NCBI GenBank assembly: GCA_036676475.1
Contig: JAKFCU010000085.1
Span: 1-31,394, forward strand
Length of the DNA stretch: 31,394 nucleotides
DNA from: LC029 sp036676475
GTDB lineage: Bacteria > Bacillota > Bacilli > Aneurinibacillales > RAOX-1
Reading direction: 5' to 3'
Under the pieces are notes generated by a model. It did no database searches, was not told where the DNA came from, and saw nothing but the letters and a program-made list of their open reading frames with translations. The position numbers and the translations under genes are program-made. This document shows positions 15,568 to 23,181 of this stretch, piece by piece. How positions within the stretch are numbered: the first letter of the stretch is position 1; each line of letters begins with the position of its first letter.

Positions 15568-16629
15568 CTATATTATATCCGTGAGGGAATATTGATGTTG
15601 TCGGCCATCTTTTCTTTGGACCCTGAGATGGTACCTCTCTAATGTTGGGTCAAACAGAAGGTTCGGTACTAAAGAACGATGATTTCTCCACTTCCGCCAA
15701 TTCAAACCTTTAGTTCCACGGAATCCTGTTTCATCTGCAGGATGGATCGTAATACTTTGGATCTCCTCAAAGCTGTCTTTTTGAAAAAGCTCATCCAGCA
15801 TGTTTCCAAAAAGCTTTGCTTCTACCAGTTGTCGGAACGATGGGTGAAAGGGACCCGCTACAATCGTCCCTGCCTCTCTTAAATCTTCTGATGGATGGAG
15901 ACCCATTTTAATTACTGGAATCCCCGCTTTCATAAATTGAAGCCACATCTCAGCGCACCAATCGACCGCTTCATCCAAACTTAAAGGGGTAAACTGATGG
16001 GTTCGATACATCCATTCCAGTTCTGTCCCTGTGATCACCAAGGCAGGGTAAATCCGTACAAAATCAGGTTGTAAGGCAAGAACCTTCCTTATGGTCTCCA
16101 TCGCAATTTCCCTAGAATCCCCTGGTAAACCAGGCAATAATTGAAGTCCCACTTGAACGGTCGGGTATTTTCTGATGATATCTACTGCTTTCTCCACCTG
16201 TTTTGCGGTATGACCCCGTTGAGAAAGAACAAGAACATTATCGTCAAGGGATTGAGTCCCCAATTCAATCACCCTAACTCCATAGGGGATCAGAAATTCC
16301 ATGATGGTTTCTGTAATATAATCCGGTCGGGTAGAAAATCGAATCCCATGAACAGCTCCCGCATCAATGAATTCTTTTGCCACTTCGAGGAGCATTTTTT
16401 GATAGAGGCGAGGAAGCCCGGTAAAACTTCCACCAAAATAGGCGATCTCCACTTGAGCATCCTCTTCTATCGTGCTTAAATGCTGTTCAATGGTGGTCCG
16501 TACTTGTTCTTCCGTTAAAGGCTCTTCCCTTTTTTGCCCAGTAATGCGAGCTTGATTGCAAAACACACAATCCTTTGGGCATCCTTGATGAGGAACAAAT
16601 ATGGCAATTCTACGTTGCTTCAGCTTCAT
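15568..16629 (-). CDS. Radical SAM protein (Elp3-like family) next to rnc
   Basis: 353 residues. The radical SAM cluster motif CxxxCxxC is in HQGCPKDCVFCNQ (Cys17, 21, 24), followed by the glycine-rich YFGGSFTGLP SAM-binding segment and GVRVIELGTQSLDDNVL. It resembles Elp3-like/YhcC-type radical SAM proteins often found beside rnc and smc in Firmicutes, but no acetyltransferase domain is present. The substrate is unknown and tRNA modification is only an inference. ATG at 16629 is preferred because GGAAGGG lies 6 nt upstream and the preceding 7 codons lack a binding site. It is separated from rnc by a terminator. Confidence 0.85.
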   Translation of the reverse strand: MKLKQRRIAIFVPHQGCPKDCVFCNQARITGQKREEPLTEEQVRTTIEQHLSTIEEDAQVEIAYFGGSFTGLPRLYQKMLLEVAKEFIDAGAVHGIRFSTRPDYITETIMEFLIPYGVRVIELGTQSLDDNVLVLSQRGHTAKQVEKAVDIIRKYPTVQVGLQLLPGLPGDSREIAMETIRKVLALQPDFVRIYPALVITGTELEWMYRTHQFTPLSLDEAVDWCAEMWLQFMKAGIPVIKMGLHPSEDLREAGTIVAGPFHPSFRQLVEAKLFGNMLDELFQKDSFEEIQSITIHPADETGFRGTKGLNWRKWRNHRSLVPNLLFDPTLERYHLRVQRKDGRQHQYSLTDII

Positions 16630-16664
16630 GTTCAACCCTTCCTTTAACAAGTGCTTTTTTAACC

Positions 16665-16701
16665 AAAAAATAAAGGGGTAGCTCCTTTTCGGATACCCCT
16701 T
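16665..16701 (-). terminator. Intrinsic terminator of rnc
   Basis: AAGGGGTA and TACCCCTT form an 8-bp stem (16673-16701) with a 13-nt loop, followed on the minus strand by TATTTTTT. The stem begins inside the rnc stop codon. Confidence 0.85.
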
Positions 16702-17401
16702 AACGTTTCTGTAATTTTTCTAGCGCTACCGAAGCGGCATGCTGCTCGGCTTCCTTTTTAGATCTACCTTTACCTGTACCCATGGAAGTCCCGTTCAACA
16801 ACACTTCGGAAATAAATTCCCGATTATGCGCTGGCCCTTTTTCTTCCACAATTCGGTAGTTAATTTCACCCAGATTATCATGTTGGACAAATTCCTGCAG
16901 CTGGCTCTTATAATCTGTAGTCTTCATAAATTCCCCTCGATCGACTGAAGGGAAAACAAACTTATTTAAGAATAAAATGACTGTTTCCAGGCCTTGATCT
17001 AAAAAGAGTGAACCAATAAACGCTTCAAAACAGTCAGCTAAGAGAGCGGGTCTGTGTCTTCCTCCCGTCATTTCCTCCCCTTTCCCAAGCAGCACCAGTT
17101 TTCCGAACTGAAGCGAATCAGCAAAGCGGACGAGAGAAGGTTCACAAACAATAGCTGCTCGCAGCTTTGTCATTTCTCCCTCAGACATTTTAGGGAATTG
17201 TGTAAATAAAAACTGGGAAACCGTTAATTCCAGAACGGCGTCACCTAAAAACTCCAAACGCTCATTATCTTGGAATGGCTTTCCACGGTGTTCATTTACG
17301 TAGGAAGAGTGGGTGAAAGCTTGCTTAAGCAGTTTCTCATTCCTAAATTGAATATCGATGTTTTTTTGTAATTGCTGAAAATCCACTTCATTCACCGCCA
17401 C
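16700..17401 (-). CDS. rnc: Ribonuclease III
   Basis: 233 residues. The family signature NERLEFLGDAVLEL (about 46-59) carries catalytic acidic residues. The second acidic site is in LLADCFEAFIGSLFLDQG. The C-terminal dsRNA-binding domain ends GTGKGRSKKEAEQHAASVALEKL. RNase III processes rRNA precursors and other double-stranded RNA. The start is GTG at 17401 with a poor binding site; a GTG five codons later, with GGTGA ahead of it, is an alternative. It follows fabF by 21 bp, and the hairpin overlapping its stop ends the fab-rnc transcript. Confidence 0.96.
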   Translation of the reverse strand: MAVNEVDFQQLQKNIDIQFRNEKLLKQAFTHSSYVNEHRGKPFQDNERLEFLGDAVLELTVSQFLFTQFPKMSEGEMTKLRAAIVCEPSLVRFADSLQFGKLVLLGKGEEMTGGRHRPALLADCFEAFIGSLFLDQGLETVILFLNKFVFPSVDRGEFMKTTDYKSQLQEFVQHDNLGEINYRIVEEKGPAHNREFISEVLLNGTSMGTGKGRSKKEAEQHAASVALEKLQKR

Positions 17402-17422
17402 AAAATCTACGAAATAATTTTA

Positions 17423-18664
17423 TTACTCTACAAATTTTTGAATGACAATCGTTGCATTATGCCCTCCGAACCCTAAGGAATTCGATAAGGTGACTTCGAC
17501 TTTAGACTTACGTGGCTCATTAGGAACATAATCCAGATCACATTCCGGATCAGGAGTTTCATAGTTAATAGTTGGAGGAATAACCTGATCCCGAATGGCC
17601 AACACACAAGCAATGGCTTCAACCGCACCTGCTGCACCCAAGAGATGCCCAGTCATGGATTTGGTTGAACTGACAGCAACCTTATAAGCATATTCTCCAA
17701 GTGAAGCTTTAATCGCCATGGTTTCAAACTTATCATTGTATTCCGTTGAAGTACCATGGGCATTAATGTAATCAATATCCGCAGGTGTTATGCCCGCATC
17801 CCGGATAGCCATATTCATGCAGCGGGCAGCTCCTTCGCCTTCTGGTGCCGGCATGGTTAAATGGTGGGCATCGCCACTCATGCCATAACCGGTCACTTCA
17901 GCCAAAATATGAGCTCCACGTTTCTTTGCATGATCCAAAGATTCTAGAACGAGAATCCCTGAGCCTTCGCCCATAACAAATCCGTCACGGTCCAGATCAA
18001 ATGGCCGGCTTGCCTTTTGGGGCTCGGCATTTCGTGTAGACATGGCTTTAGCTGAACAAAATCCAGCCAATCCTGTAGGTCGAATTGTAGCTTCCGCTCC
18101 TCCGGCAAACATGACATCGGCTTCTCCACGTTGGATAATCTTAAAGGCATCCCCAATGGAGTTTGTTCCGGTCGCACAAGCTGTGACAGCGGAACTATTG
18201 GGACCTTTAGCTCCTAGAGCTATCGAAACCTGACCGGATCCCATATTCGCGATCATCATCGGGATAAAGAAAGGGCTTACGCGCTTAGGCCCTTTTTCCA
18301 TCAAGATCTTGTGCTGATCCTCAAAGGTACCCAAACCGCCAATTCCAGAACCGATATAAACGCCTACCCGGTCACGATTGACTTCATCCATATTTATTCC
18401 TGAATTCTCCATAGCAAGCTTAGCGGCAGCCATGGCAAACTGGACAAACCGGTCCGTTCTCTTGACATCTTTTTTATCCATCCAATCTTCTGGATTGAAG
18501 TTTTTTACCTCTCCAGCGATTCGAGTGGGATAATCCGAGACATCAAATGCAGTAATATGATCAATGCCGGATTTACCGGCCATTAAGCTTTCCCAAAATT
18601 CTTCTACCGTATTTCCTATAGGAGAAATAACACCCAATCCAGTAATGACAACTCTATTTTTCAT
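17423..18664 (-). CDS. fabF: Beta-ketoacyl-ACP synthase II
   Basis: 413 residues. KAS II condenses malonyl-ACP with acyl-ACP during chain elongation. Catalytic Cys is in TACATGTNS (about Cys163), and the two histidines are in NAHGTST and MTGHLLGAAG. The final NSLGFGGHNATIVI block is intact. TGAGGTGA precedes the ATG. An 85-bp gap with a stem-loop separates it from acpP. With the local fabH reduced to a scar, chain initiation must depend on a synthase elsewhere in the genome or on other means. Confidence 0.97.
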   Translation of the reverse strand: MKNRVVITGLGVISPIGNTVEEFWESLMAGKSGIDHITAFDVSDYPTRIAGEVKNFNPEDWMDKKDVKRTDRFVQFAMAAAKLAMENSGINMDEVNRDRVGVYIGSGIGGLGTFEDQHKILMEKGPKRVSPFFIPMMIANMGSGQVSIALGAKGPNSSAVTACATGTNSIGDAFKIIQRGEADVMFAGGAEATIRPTGLAGFCSAKAMSTRNAEPQKASRPFDLDRDGFVMGEGSGILVLESLDHAKKRGAHILAEVTGYGMSGDAHHLTMPAPEGEGAARCMNMAIRDAGITPADIDYINAHGTSTEYNDKFETMAIKASLGEYAYKVAVSSTKSMTGHLLGAAGAVEAIACVLAIRDQVIPPTINYETPDPECDLDYVPNEPRKSKVEVTLSNSLGFGGHNATIVIQKFVE

Positions 18665-18719
18665 AATTCACCTCAAAAAATATACCATCTTGGAAATTTA
18701 CGAACAACCTACTAAAGGA

Positions 18720-18744
18720 AAGTCCCGTTGTAGAAACGGGACTT
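18720..18744. other. Stem-loop between acpP and fabF
   Basis: AAGTCCCGTT and AACGGGACTT form a perfect 10-bp stem with a 5-nt loop. On the minus strand only TCCTTT follows, so termination would be partial. It may raise acpP mRNA over fabF by attenuation or 3'-end protection. Confidence 0.7.
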
Positions 18745-18749
18745 CATAA

Positions 18750-18986
18750 TTATTTGTGGGATTTTATGTATTCCACTACATCGCCCACTGTAGCGATTTT
18801 TTCAGCATCTTCATCAGAGATTTCCATGTCGAATTCGTCTTCCAATTCCATAACCAATTCAACTACATCCAAGGAATCTGCACCTAAATCTTCTTTAAAA
18901 GAAGCGGTTAGTACGATTGCTGTTTCATCTACTCCAAGGCGATCAATAATGATCTTTTTCACTCTTTCCAAGATATCGTCTGCCAT
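18750..18986 (-). CDS. acpP: Acyl carrier protein
   Basis: 78 residues. The phosphopantetheine site is GADSLD with Ser38. The remainder is the acidic four-helix ACP. It carries growing acyl chains and feeds PlsX and the Fab enzymes. ATG at 18986 is chosen over one three codons upstream because GGAGGTGA lies 5 nt before it. The 71-bp gap to fabG has no clear promoter. Confidence 0.97.
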   Translation of the reverse strand: MADDILERVKKIIIDRLGVDETAIVLTASFKEDLGADSLDVVELVMELEDEFDMEISDEDAEKIATVGDVVEYIKSHK

Positions 18987-19057
18987 TACCTTCACCTCCT
19001 CTCAGGTATTATACGAAAACTTCCTCTCGAAAACTAGTCCGAGAAGGGAAAAATATT

Positions 19058-19801
19058 TTAACCCATGTACATTCCGCCATCCACATGAAAGGTTTGACCC
19101 GTTATATAAGCCGATTGCTCCGAAGCTATAAACCGTACAATTTGGGCTATATCTTCTGGTTTCCCTAAACGCTGAAGCGGAATTTGATTGAGCAGCCCCG
19201 TTTGAATTTCTTCGCTTAATTTGGACGTCATGTCTGTCTCAATAAAACCAGGAGCAACAGCATTTACCGTAATTCCACGTGATGCCACTTCTCTGGCAAC
19301 CGCTTTGGTTAAACCAATAACGCCTGCCTTAGCAGCTACATAGTTAGCCTGCCCAGGATTTCCTAAAGAAGCCACAACGGATGAGATATTGATGATTCTT
19401 CCGCCTCGTTGCTTCATCATCGGACGAGTGACAGCTTTCATACAGTTATAGACCCCTTTTAAATTGATGCCCATAACTTGGTCCCACTCCTCATCCTTCA
19501 TTCTCATCAACAGGTTGTCCCGGGTAATTCCAGCATTGTTAACGAGAATATCCACTTTCCCAAATGTGTCTAAAGTTTGCTGTACCATTTGGTTTACTTG
19601 TTCACTGTTTGACACATCCGCTTGAATAACCAGAGCTTTTCGCCCTAATTGTTCAATTTCTTGTGCTACCTCATAAGCTGCACGTTCACTACCCGCATAG
19701 TTTACCACGACGTCTGCTCCTGATTCGGCTAAAACCAAAGCAATAGCTCGACCAATTCCTCGCGATGCTCCTGTAACGATAGCTACTTTATTTTGCAACA
19801 T
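19058..19801 (-). CDS. fabG: 3-oxoacyl-ACP reductase
   Basis: 247 residues, a classical short-chain dehydrogenase. The NADPH site is TGASRGIG (about 11-18), NNAG is at about 89-92, and the catalytic Ser and YxxxK are in NISSVVAS and NYVAAKAG. The C-terminus TGQTFHVDGGMYMG is typical of FabG. GAGGTGATAGG precedes the ATG. It lies 10 bp after fabD, in the same transcript. Confidence 0.97.
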   Translation of the reverse strand: MLQNKVAIVTGASRGIGRAIALVLAESGADVVVNYAGSERAAYEVAQEIEQLGRKALVIQADVSNSEQVNQMVQQTLDTFGKVDILVNNAGITRDNLLMRMKDEEWDQVMGINLKGVYNCMKAVTRPMMKQRGGRIINISSVVASLGNPGQANYVAAKAGVIGLTKAVAREVASRGITVNAVAPGFIETDMTSKLSEEIQTGLLNQIPLQRLGKPEDIAQIVRFIASEQSAYITGQTFHVDGGMYMG

Positions 19802-19811
19802 CCTATCACCT

Positions 19812-20750
19812 CTATATCCATTCCGATTTAAACTTATTCAAAGAAGCTACGTCTTGGATGGAAAAAACTTTTGCATTTCGATTGATTTTCTTGATTAATC
19901 CAGCCAGAACATTTCCAGGTCCAATTTCAATAAATGTATCCACTCCCTGCTCTATCATATAAAGTACAGAATCCTCCCAAAGCACTGGAGATGATACTTG
20001 TTCTACTAAGGAATGAAAAATATCCTGGTTGCTCGTTATAGCTTGAGCAGAGGCATTGGCCACAACCGGTACTTGAGCATCCGAGATGGTAAGCTCCATT
20101 AGCTTACATTGAAGCTTGTCGGCAGCTGGTTTCATAAGGCTCGAATGAAAAGGCCCACTTACATTCAGTGGAATGACCCTCTTTGCTCCTTTTTCTTTGG
20201 CGACTTCTCCCGCTTTTGCCACTCCTTCTGCACTGCCGGAGATCACAATCTGACCAGGGCAGTTTAAATTGGCTAGCTGAGCCACAGCATAAGAGGCCGT
20301 GACCTGCTCACAAACGGCAGAGAGCAATCCCCTTTCCATTCCCAGCACCGCAGCCATCGCTCCTTGTCCTGCAGGAACAGCTTCCTCCATAAACGAGCCT
20401 CTTGCGCGGACTGCTATGACGGCATCCCGAAACGACATAGCTCCTGCAGCAACTAATGCTGAATACTCCCCTAAACTATGCCCGGCAACAAAATCGGGAG
20501 TCAATTCCACTTCCTCTTTTAACCACTCTAATAACGCAATACTCGTTGTCAAAATGGCTGGTTGTGTATTCATCGTCAGACGAAGCTCTTCTTCAGGACC
20601 TTCGAAACAAAGTTGAGAAATTGGAAATTCCAGAGCTGCATCTGCTTTTGTAAAAACAGATGCAGCCTTTTCGGTCTGGCTAAACGCTTCCTTTCCCATA
20701 CCGACAAATTGAGAGCCTTGACCAGGAAACACAAATGCTATTTTCCCCAT
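19812..20750 (-). CDS. fabD: Malonyl-CoA:ACP transacylase
   Basis: 312 residues from MGKIAFVFPGQGSQF. Catalytic Ser92 is in GHSLGEYSAL and the Arg in VRARGSFMEEAVP. It loads malonyl groups onto ACP. The frame is open for 28 codons upstream, but that stretch is the fabH remnant read in another frame. ATG at 20750 has GGAGG seven bases before it and the family start. That ribosome binding site lies in the last codons of the fabH scar. Confidence 0.97.
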   Translation of the reverse strand: MGKIAFVFPGQGSQFVGMGKEAFSQTEKAASVFTKADAALEFPISQLCFEGPEEELRLTMNTQPAILTTSIALLEWLKEEVELTPDFVAGHSLGEYSALVAAGAMSFRDAVIAVRARGSFMEEAVPAGQGAMAAVLGMERGLLSAVCEQVTASYAVAQLANLNCPGQIVISGSAEGVAKAGEVAKEKGAKRVIPLNVSGPFHSSLMKPAADKLQCKLMELTISDAQVPVVANASAQAITSNQDIFHSLVEQVSSPVLWEDSVLYMIEQGVDTFIEIGPGNVLAGLIKKINRNAKVFSIQDVASLNKFKSEWI

Positions 20751-20754
20751 ATCT

Positions 20755-20850
20755 TTACCTCCACTTCCAGGCTTTTTCTTTTGTATTCCATCTAAGAACC
20801 GCTGCCCCCCATGTTGATCCGCCACCAAAACCAAGCCATTGATTTTTCAT
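20755..20850 (-). pseudogene. fabH: fabH remnant (internal deletion scar)
   Basis: A 31-codon frame runs from an ATG directly after the plsX TAG to a TAA six bases before the fabD start. It encodes LGFGGGSTWGAAVLRW, which matches the C-terminal signature of beta-ketoacyl-ACP synthase III (GFGGGLTWGA..RW in other FabH proteins). The remaining ~300 residues, including the catalytic Cys, His and Asn, are gone. fabH commonly sits between plsX and fabD, so this is best read as an in-place deletion that kept the start region and the end carrying the fabD ribosome binding site. Confidence 0.8.
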
Positions 20851-21855
20851 CTATTTCTCTACTCTTTCCCGTTTGACTTCATGTGAAATATGACCAATCA
20901 CATCTTTCTCTATAAAGCGAACAGCCTGGAAGATAGCATTCTTGATTGCGTGGGCGTTCGAAGATCCATGCGCTTTAATGCATGCACCTTGTAATCCCAT
21001 GAGAGGGGCTCCCCCATATTCAGTATAATCCATTTTCTTTTTAATCCTACGTAAGCCAGGTTTCAGGATGGCCGCCCCAATCTTCGTTAATAACGACGCC
21101 GTGAATTCCTCTTTCATGACTTGAAAAACGGCATTTGCAATTCCTTCCATTGATTTCAATAAAATATTTCCGGAAAATCCATCACAAACGACGACATCAC
21201 AAACTCCAAACGGAATGTCACGAGCTTCCACATTGCCAATAAAGGTAAAATTTTGTGCTTCCAATAGCGAAAAGGCTTCCTTCGTCAAATCGTTACCTTT
21301 TAATTCTTCAGTTCCAACATTTAGTAACCCAATTCTGGGACTTGCAACCCCCATAACATACTGAGCATAAACATTTCCCATTAAAGCATACTGAAGTAAA
21401 TGTTCTGGTTTTGTATCCATATTTGCTCCTACATCCAACACCAGAGTTCCTTTCCCTTCTAGTGTAGGCAAGATCGGAGCCAGAGCTGGTCTCTCGATAC
21501 CCTCAATCCGTTTTGTAATAAAGACCCCTCCGGACATGAACGCACCCGTATTTCCAGCTGATATTACGGCATCTGCTTGTTTTTTCTTTACCATCTCTAA
21601 CGCCATAGCCATGGAAGAATCCTTCTTCCGTCGAATGGCTTTTGCTGGCTCCTTTTCATCAGGAGCAATCACATCGGTCGTATGAACAATCTCTATATTA
21701 GGCGGACAAGGTCCAATCATATGATGCCGAATATTACTTTCATTCCCAATCAAAATAATATGTACGTCTGTCAAAGCTTGCGCTGCCTGCACCGCCCCTT
21801 CAACAACAGCCTGGGGAGCATGATCGCCACCCATCGCATCTACAGCGATCCTCAT
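20851..21855 (-). CDS. plsX: Phosphate acyltransferase PlsX
   Basis: 334 residues. PlsX makes acyl-phosphate from acyl-ACP, the first step of phospholipid synthesis with PlsY. It begins MRIAVDAMGGDHAPQAVVEGA, the family start, with SAGNTGAFMSGG, DVGANMDTKPEHLLQYA and CDGFSGNILLKS intact. The ATG overlaps the fapR stop (ATGA), and GGAGGG precedes it. It is the first enzyme gene after its regulator fapR. Confidence 0.97.
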   Translation of the reverse strand: MRIAVDAMGGDHAPQAVVEGAVQAAQALTDVHIILIGNESNIRHHMIGPCPPNIEIVHTTDVIAPDEKEPAKAIRRKKDSSMAMALEMVKKKQADAVISAGNTGAFMSGGVFITKRIEGIERPALAPILPTLEGKGTLVLDVGANMDTKPEHLLQYALMGNVYAQYVMGVASPRIGLLNVGTEELKGNDLTKEAFSLLEAQNFTFIGNVEARDIPFGVCDVVVCDGFSGNILLKSMEGIANAVFQVMKEEFTASLLTKIGAAILKPGLRRIKKKMDYTEYGGAPLMGLQGACIKAHGSSNAHAIKNAIFQAVRFIEKDVIGHISHEVKRERVEK

Positions 21856-22427
21856 GCTTTTCCCTCCAATGGTCTATGCCACTCCACTGCATTAAACACT
21901 CTGAATATTCCACTAAACACAAGTTCTCCGTTCACCCTTGTTTCTACTCTCACTTTCGTTTGATCACCAGCCTGTCCTCGTACCATTGCTTTTGCGACTA
22001 GCTTTTCCCCCTGCCTGACAGGGCGGATAAAACGGATCCTAGCTGCCCCCGTCAAGACAACATCAGCATTGACGACAGCAACAGCTAACGAATTGGCTTG
22101 GGCAAAAATATAATGGCCTCTAGCCACCAAAGTACGTGAAAACACATGTTCAGCATTGATTTCTAGAATGGATATGGCACTTTGATCCAGTTGTAAATCA
22201 ACAAGCTCTCCAATTACTTCGTCAAGCGACAACGATTTCACGTGGTCAAGCTTCTGTTCGGCCACATGTTTAATCCGTTCACGAAGCTCCGGAATTCCTA
22301 ATTCCAGGCGATCCAAGCGAATCGTTTGTATACTTACAGAATAATGGAAGGCAAGCTCTTCATCCGTTAGAAAAGGATTTGTTTGCAGTTGTTTCATTAA
22401 CTGGGCTTGCCTTTCCTTCTTTTTCAA
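21852..22427 (-). CDS. fapR: FapR, malonyl-CoA-responsive repressor of lipid synthesis
   Basis: 191 residues from a TTG start. An N-terminal helix-turn-helix (FLTDEELAFHYSVSIQTIRLDRLELGIPELRERI) precedes a hot-dog ligand domain (HVFSRTLVARGHYIFAQANSLAVAV...). Malonyl-CoA binding releases the protein from its operators. Longer frames exist from ATG at 22508 and 22451, but these would translate across the promoter and operator or lack a binding site. With TTG at 22427 the protein begins KKKERQAQLMKQ, like B. subtilis FapR, and GGTGAGG lies 12 nt upstream. It leads the fapR-plsX-fabD-fabG-acpP-fabF-rnc run. Confidence 0.93.
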   Translation of the reverse strand: MKKKERQAQLMKQLQTNPFLTDEELAFHYSVSIQTIRLDRLELGIPELRERIKHVAEQKLDHVKSLSLDEVIGELVDLQLDQSAISILEINAEHVFSRTLVARGHYIFAQANSLAVAVVNADVVLTGAARIRFIRPVRQGEKLVAKAMVRGQAGDQTKVRVETRVNGELVFSGIFRVFNAVEWHRPLEGKA

Positions 22428-22463
22428 ACGTGGTATTTTCCTCACCACCATTGATGGAAAAAA

Positions 22464-22482
22464 ATTATTACCAGGTACTAAT
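22464..22482 (-). promoter_or_regulatory. FapR operator
   Basis: On the minus strand, ATTAGTACCTGGTAATAAT is a near-palindrome closely resembling the known FapR site (TTAGTACCTG core). It lies just downstream of the -10 box, overlapping the likely transcription start, as expected for autorepression of the fapR operon. Confidence 0.85.
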
Positions 22483-22484
22483 AG

Positions 22485-22513
22485 AGTATATAAAAAAAAC
22501 TCCACCACCGCAA
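22485..22513 (-). promoter_or_regulatory. Sigma-A promoter of the fapR operon
   Basis: -35 TTGCGG (22508-22513) and -10 TATACT (22485-22490) are separated by 17 bp, immediately ahead of the FapR operator. Confidence 0.75.
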
Positions 22514-22624
22514 CCGGGGGAATCTGTCGAATGAAGACAAAAATTTCCCCATCCTGATTTCAATGTAAAAAAGCTTCATCGAAGCAGTTCAATGTAGCAA
22601 GACCGCTTTTAGAGGAAGCTTTTT

Positions 22625-22716
22625 TTCCCACCCTTGACATCAAGGGGTAAATCCTCAATTTTGATAAAATATATTTTATCAAAATTGACCCAGAGGGTTA
22701 ATGTCAAGGGTGGGAA
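22625..22716. repeat. 92-bp inverted-repeat element between rpmF and fapR
   Basis: Perfect 16-bp terminal arms, TTCCCACCCTTGACAT (22625-22640) and its complement (22701-22716), enclose a perfect 34-bp palindrome at 22655-22688 whose half is TCAATTTTGATAAAATA. The two segments between arm and core do not match each other. The layout is like a tiny non-autonomous mobile element, but no target-site duplication is evident. Each arm also contains TTGACA. Confidence 0.85.
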
Positions 22717-22722
22717 TTTATG

Positions 22723-22781
22723 CCGAAAGGAAAGTTAAAGTATATTTTTTCACTTTAATTAACTCAAACTTTCCTTTGCGG
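22723..22781. other. Second long hairpin between rpmF and fapR
   Basis: CCG + AAAGGAAAGTT (22726-22736) pairs with AACTTTCCTTT (22767-22777) + CGG, with an alternative inner TTAAAGT/ACTTTAA stem. It lies between the inverted-repeat element and the rpmF terminator. Confidence 0.65.
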
Positions 22782-22782
22782 T

Positions 22783-22815
22783 AAAAAGGCAAAGTACTTA
22801 TAGCACTTTGCCTTT
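22783..22815 (-). terminator. Intrinsic terminator of rpmF
   Basis: AAAGGCAAAGTAC and GCACTTTGCCTTT form a 13-bp stem with one mismatch and a 5-nt loop, followed on the minus strand by TTTTT. It lies 7 bp after the rpmF stop and separates yceD-rpmF from the fapR operon. Confidence 0.9.
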
Positions 22816-22821
22816 GCTCTC

Positions 22822-22995
22822 TTATTTGTTTACAACTTCTTCGCCTTTATAAGATCCACAAGCTTTGCAAACTCGATGAGCTAATTTATATTCTCCGCAA
22901 CTAGAACATTTTACCATACCTGGCACTTCTAGCTTAAAGTGAGTACGGCGCATTCTTTTGCGAGTTTTGGAAGTTCTTCTTTGAGGTACTGCCAT
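22822..22995 (-). CDS. rpmF: 50S ribosomal protein L32
   Basis: 57 residues, MAVPQRRTSKTRKRMRRTHFK onwards. It is the zinc-binding (C+) form with CSSCGEYK and CKACGSYK cysteine pairs. ATG at 22995 matches the family start and has a GGGGGTGGAAG tract upstream. It follows yceD, the usual partner, by 186 bp, and has its own promoter in that gap. Confidence 0.97.
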   Translation of the reverse strand: MAVPQRRTSKTRKRMRRTHFKLEVPGMVKCSSCGEYKLAHRVCKACGSYKGEEVVNK

Positions 22996-23131
22996 TTCTT
23001 CCACCCCCTTCAACGGAAGTTAATAACACCATGATAAGTGCTATTCTCATTTTTCAGTAATAGATGTATAACTTCAAAGCCTGACTGTCGTTCTATATTC
23101 ACACTAATGGTGGTACATACGACAGTTATAT

Positions 23132-23161
23132 ATTATAACTGATGTGTCATCAAGGAATCAA
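23132..23161 (-). promoter_or_regulatory. Candidate promoter of rpmF
   Basis: TTGATT (23156-23161) and TATAAT (23132-23137) are separated by 18 bp on the minus strand. An 8-bp inverted repeat, ACTGTCGT...ACGACAGT, lies just downstream (about 23084-23126) in the leader. Confidence 0.55.
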
Positions 23162-23181
23162 CATCAGAAATAATTAAATAT

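Noticed and set aside
15347..15568. 73-codon minus-strand reading frame
   Set aside because: It is the translation of the family B element (repeated NFPIK/GISPVKR/NRKIS-like peptides) and has no ribosome binding site; better explained as non-coding repeat.
20751..20834. 28-codon N-terminal extension of FabD
   Set aside because: That stretch is the fabH remnant read in another frame; FabD proteins begin at MGKIAFVFPGQGSQ, which has its own binding site.
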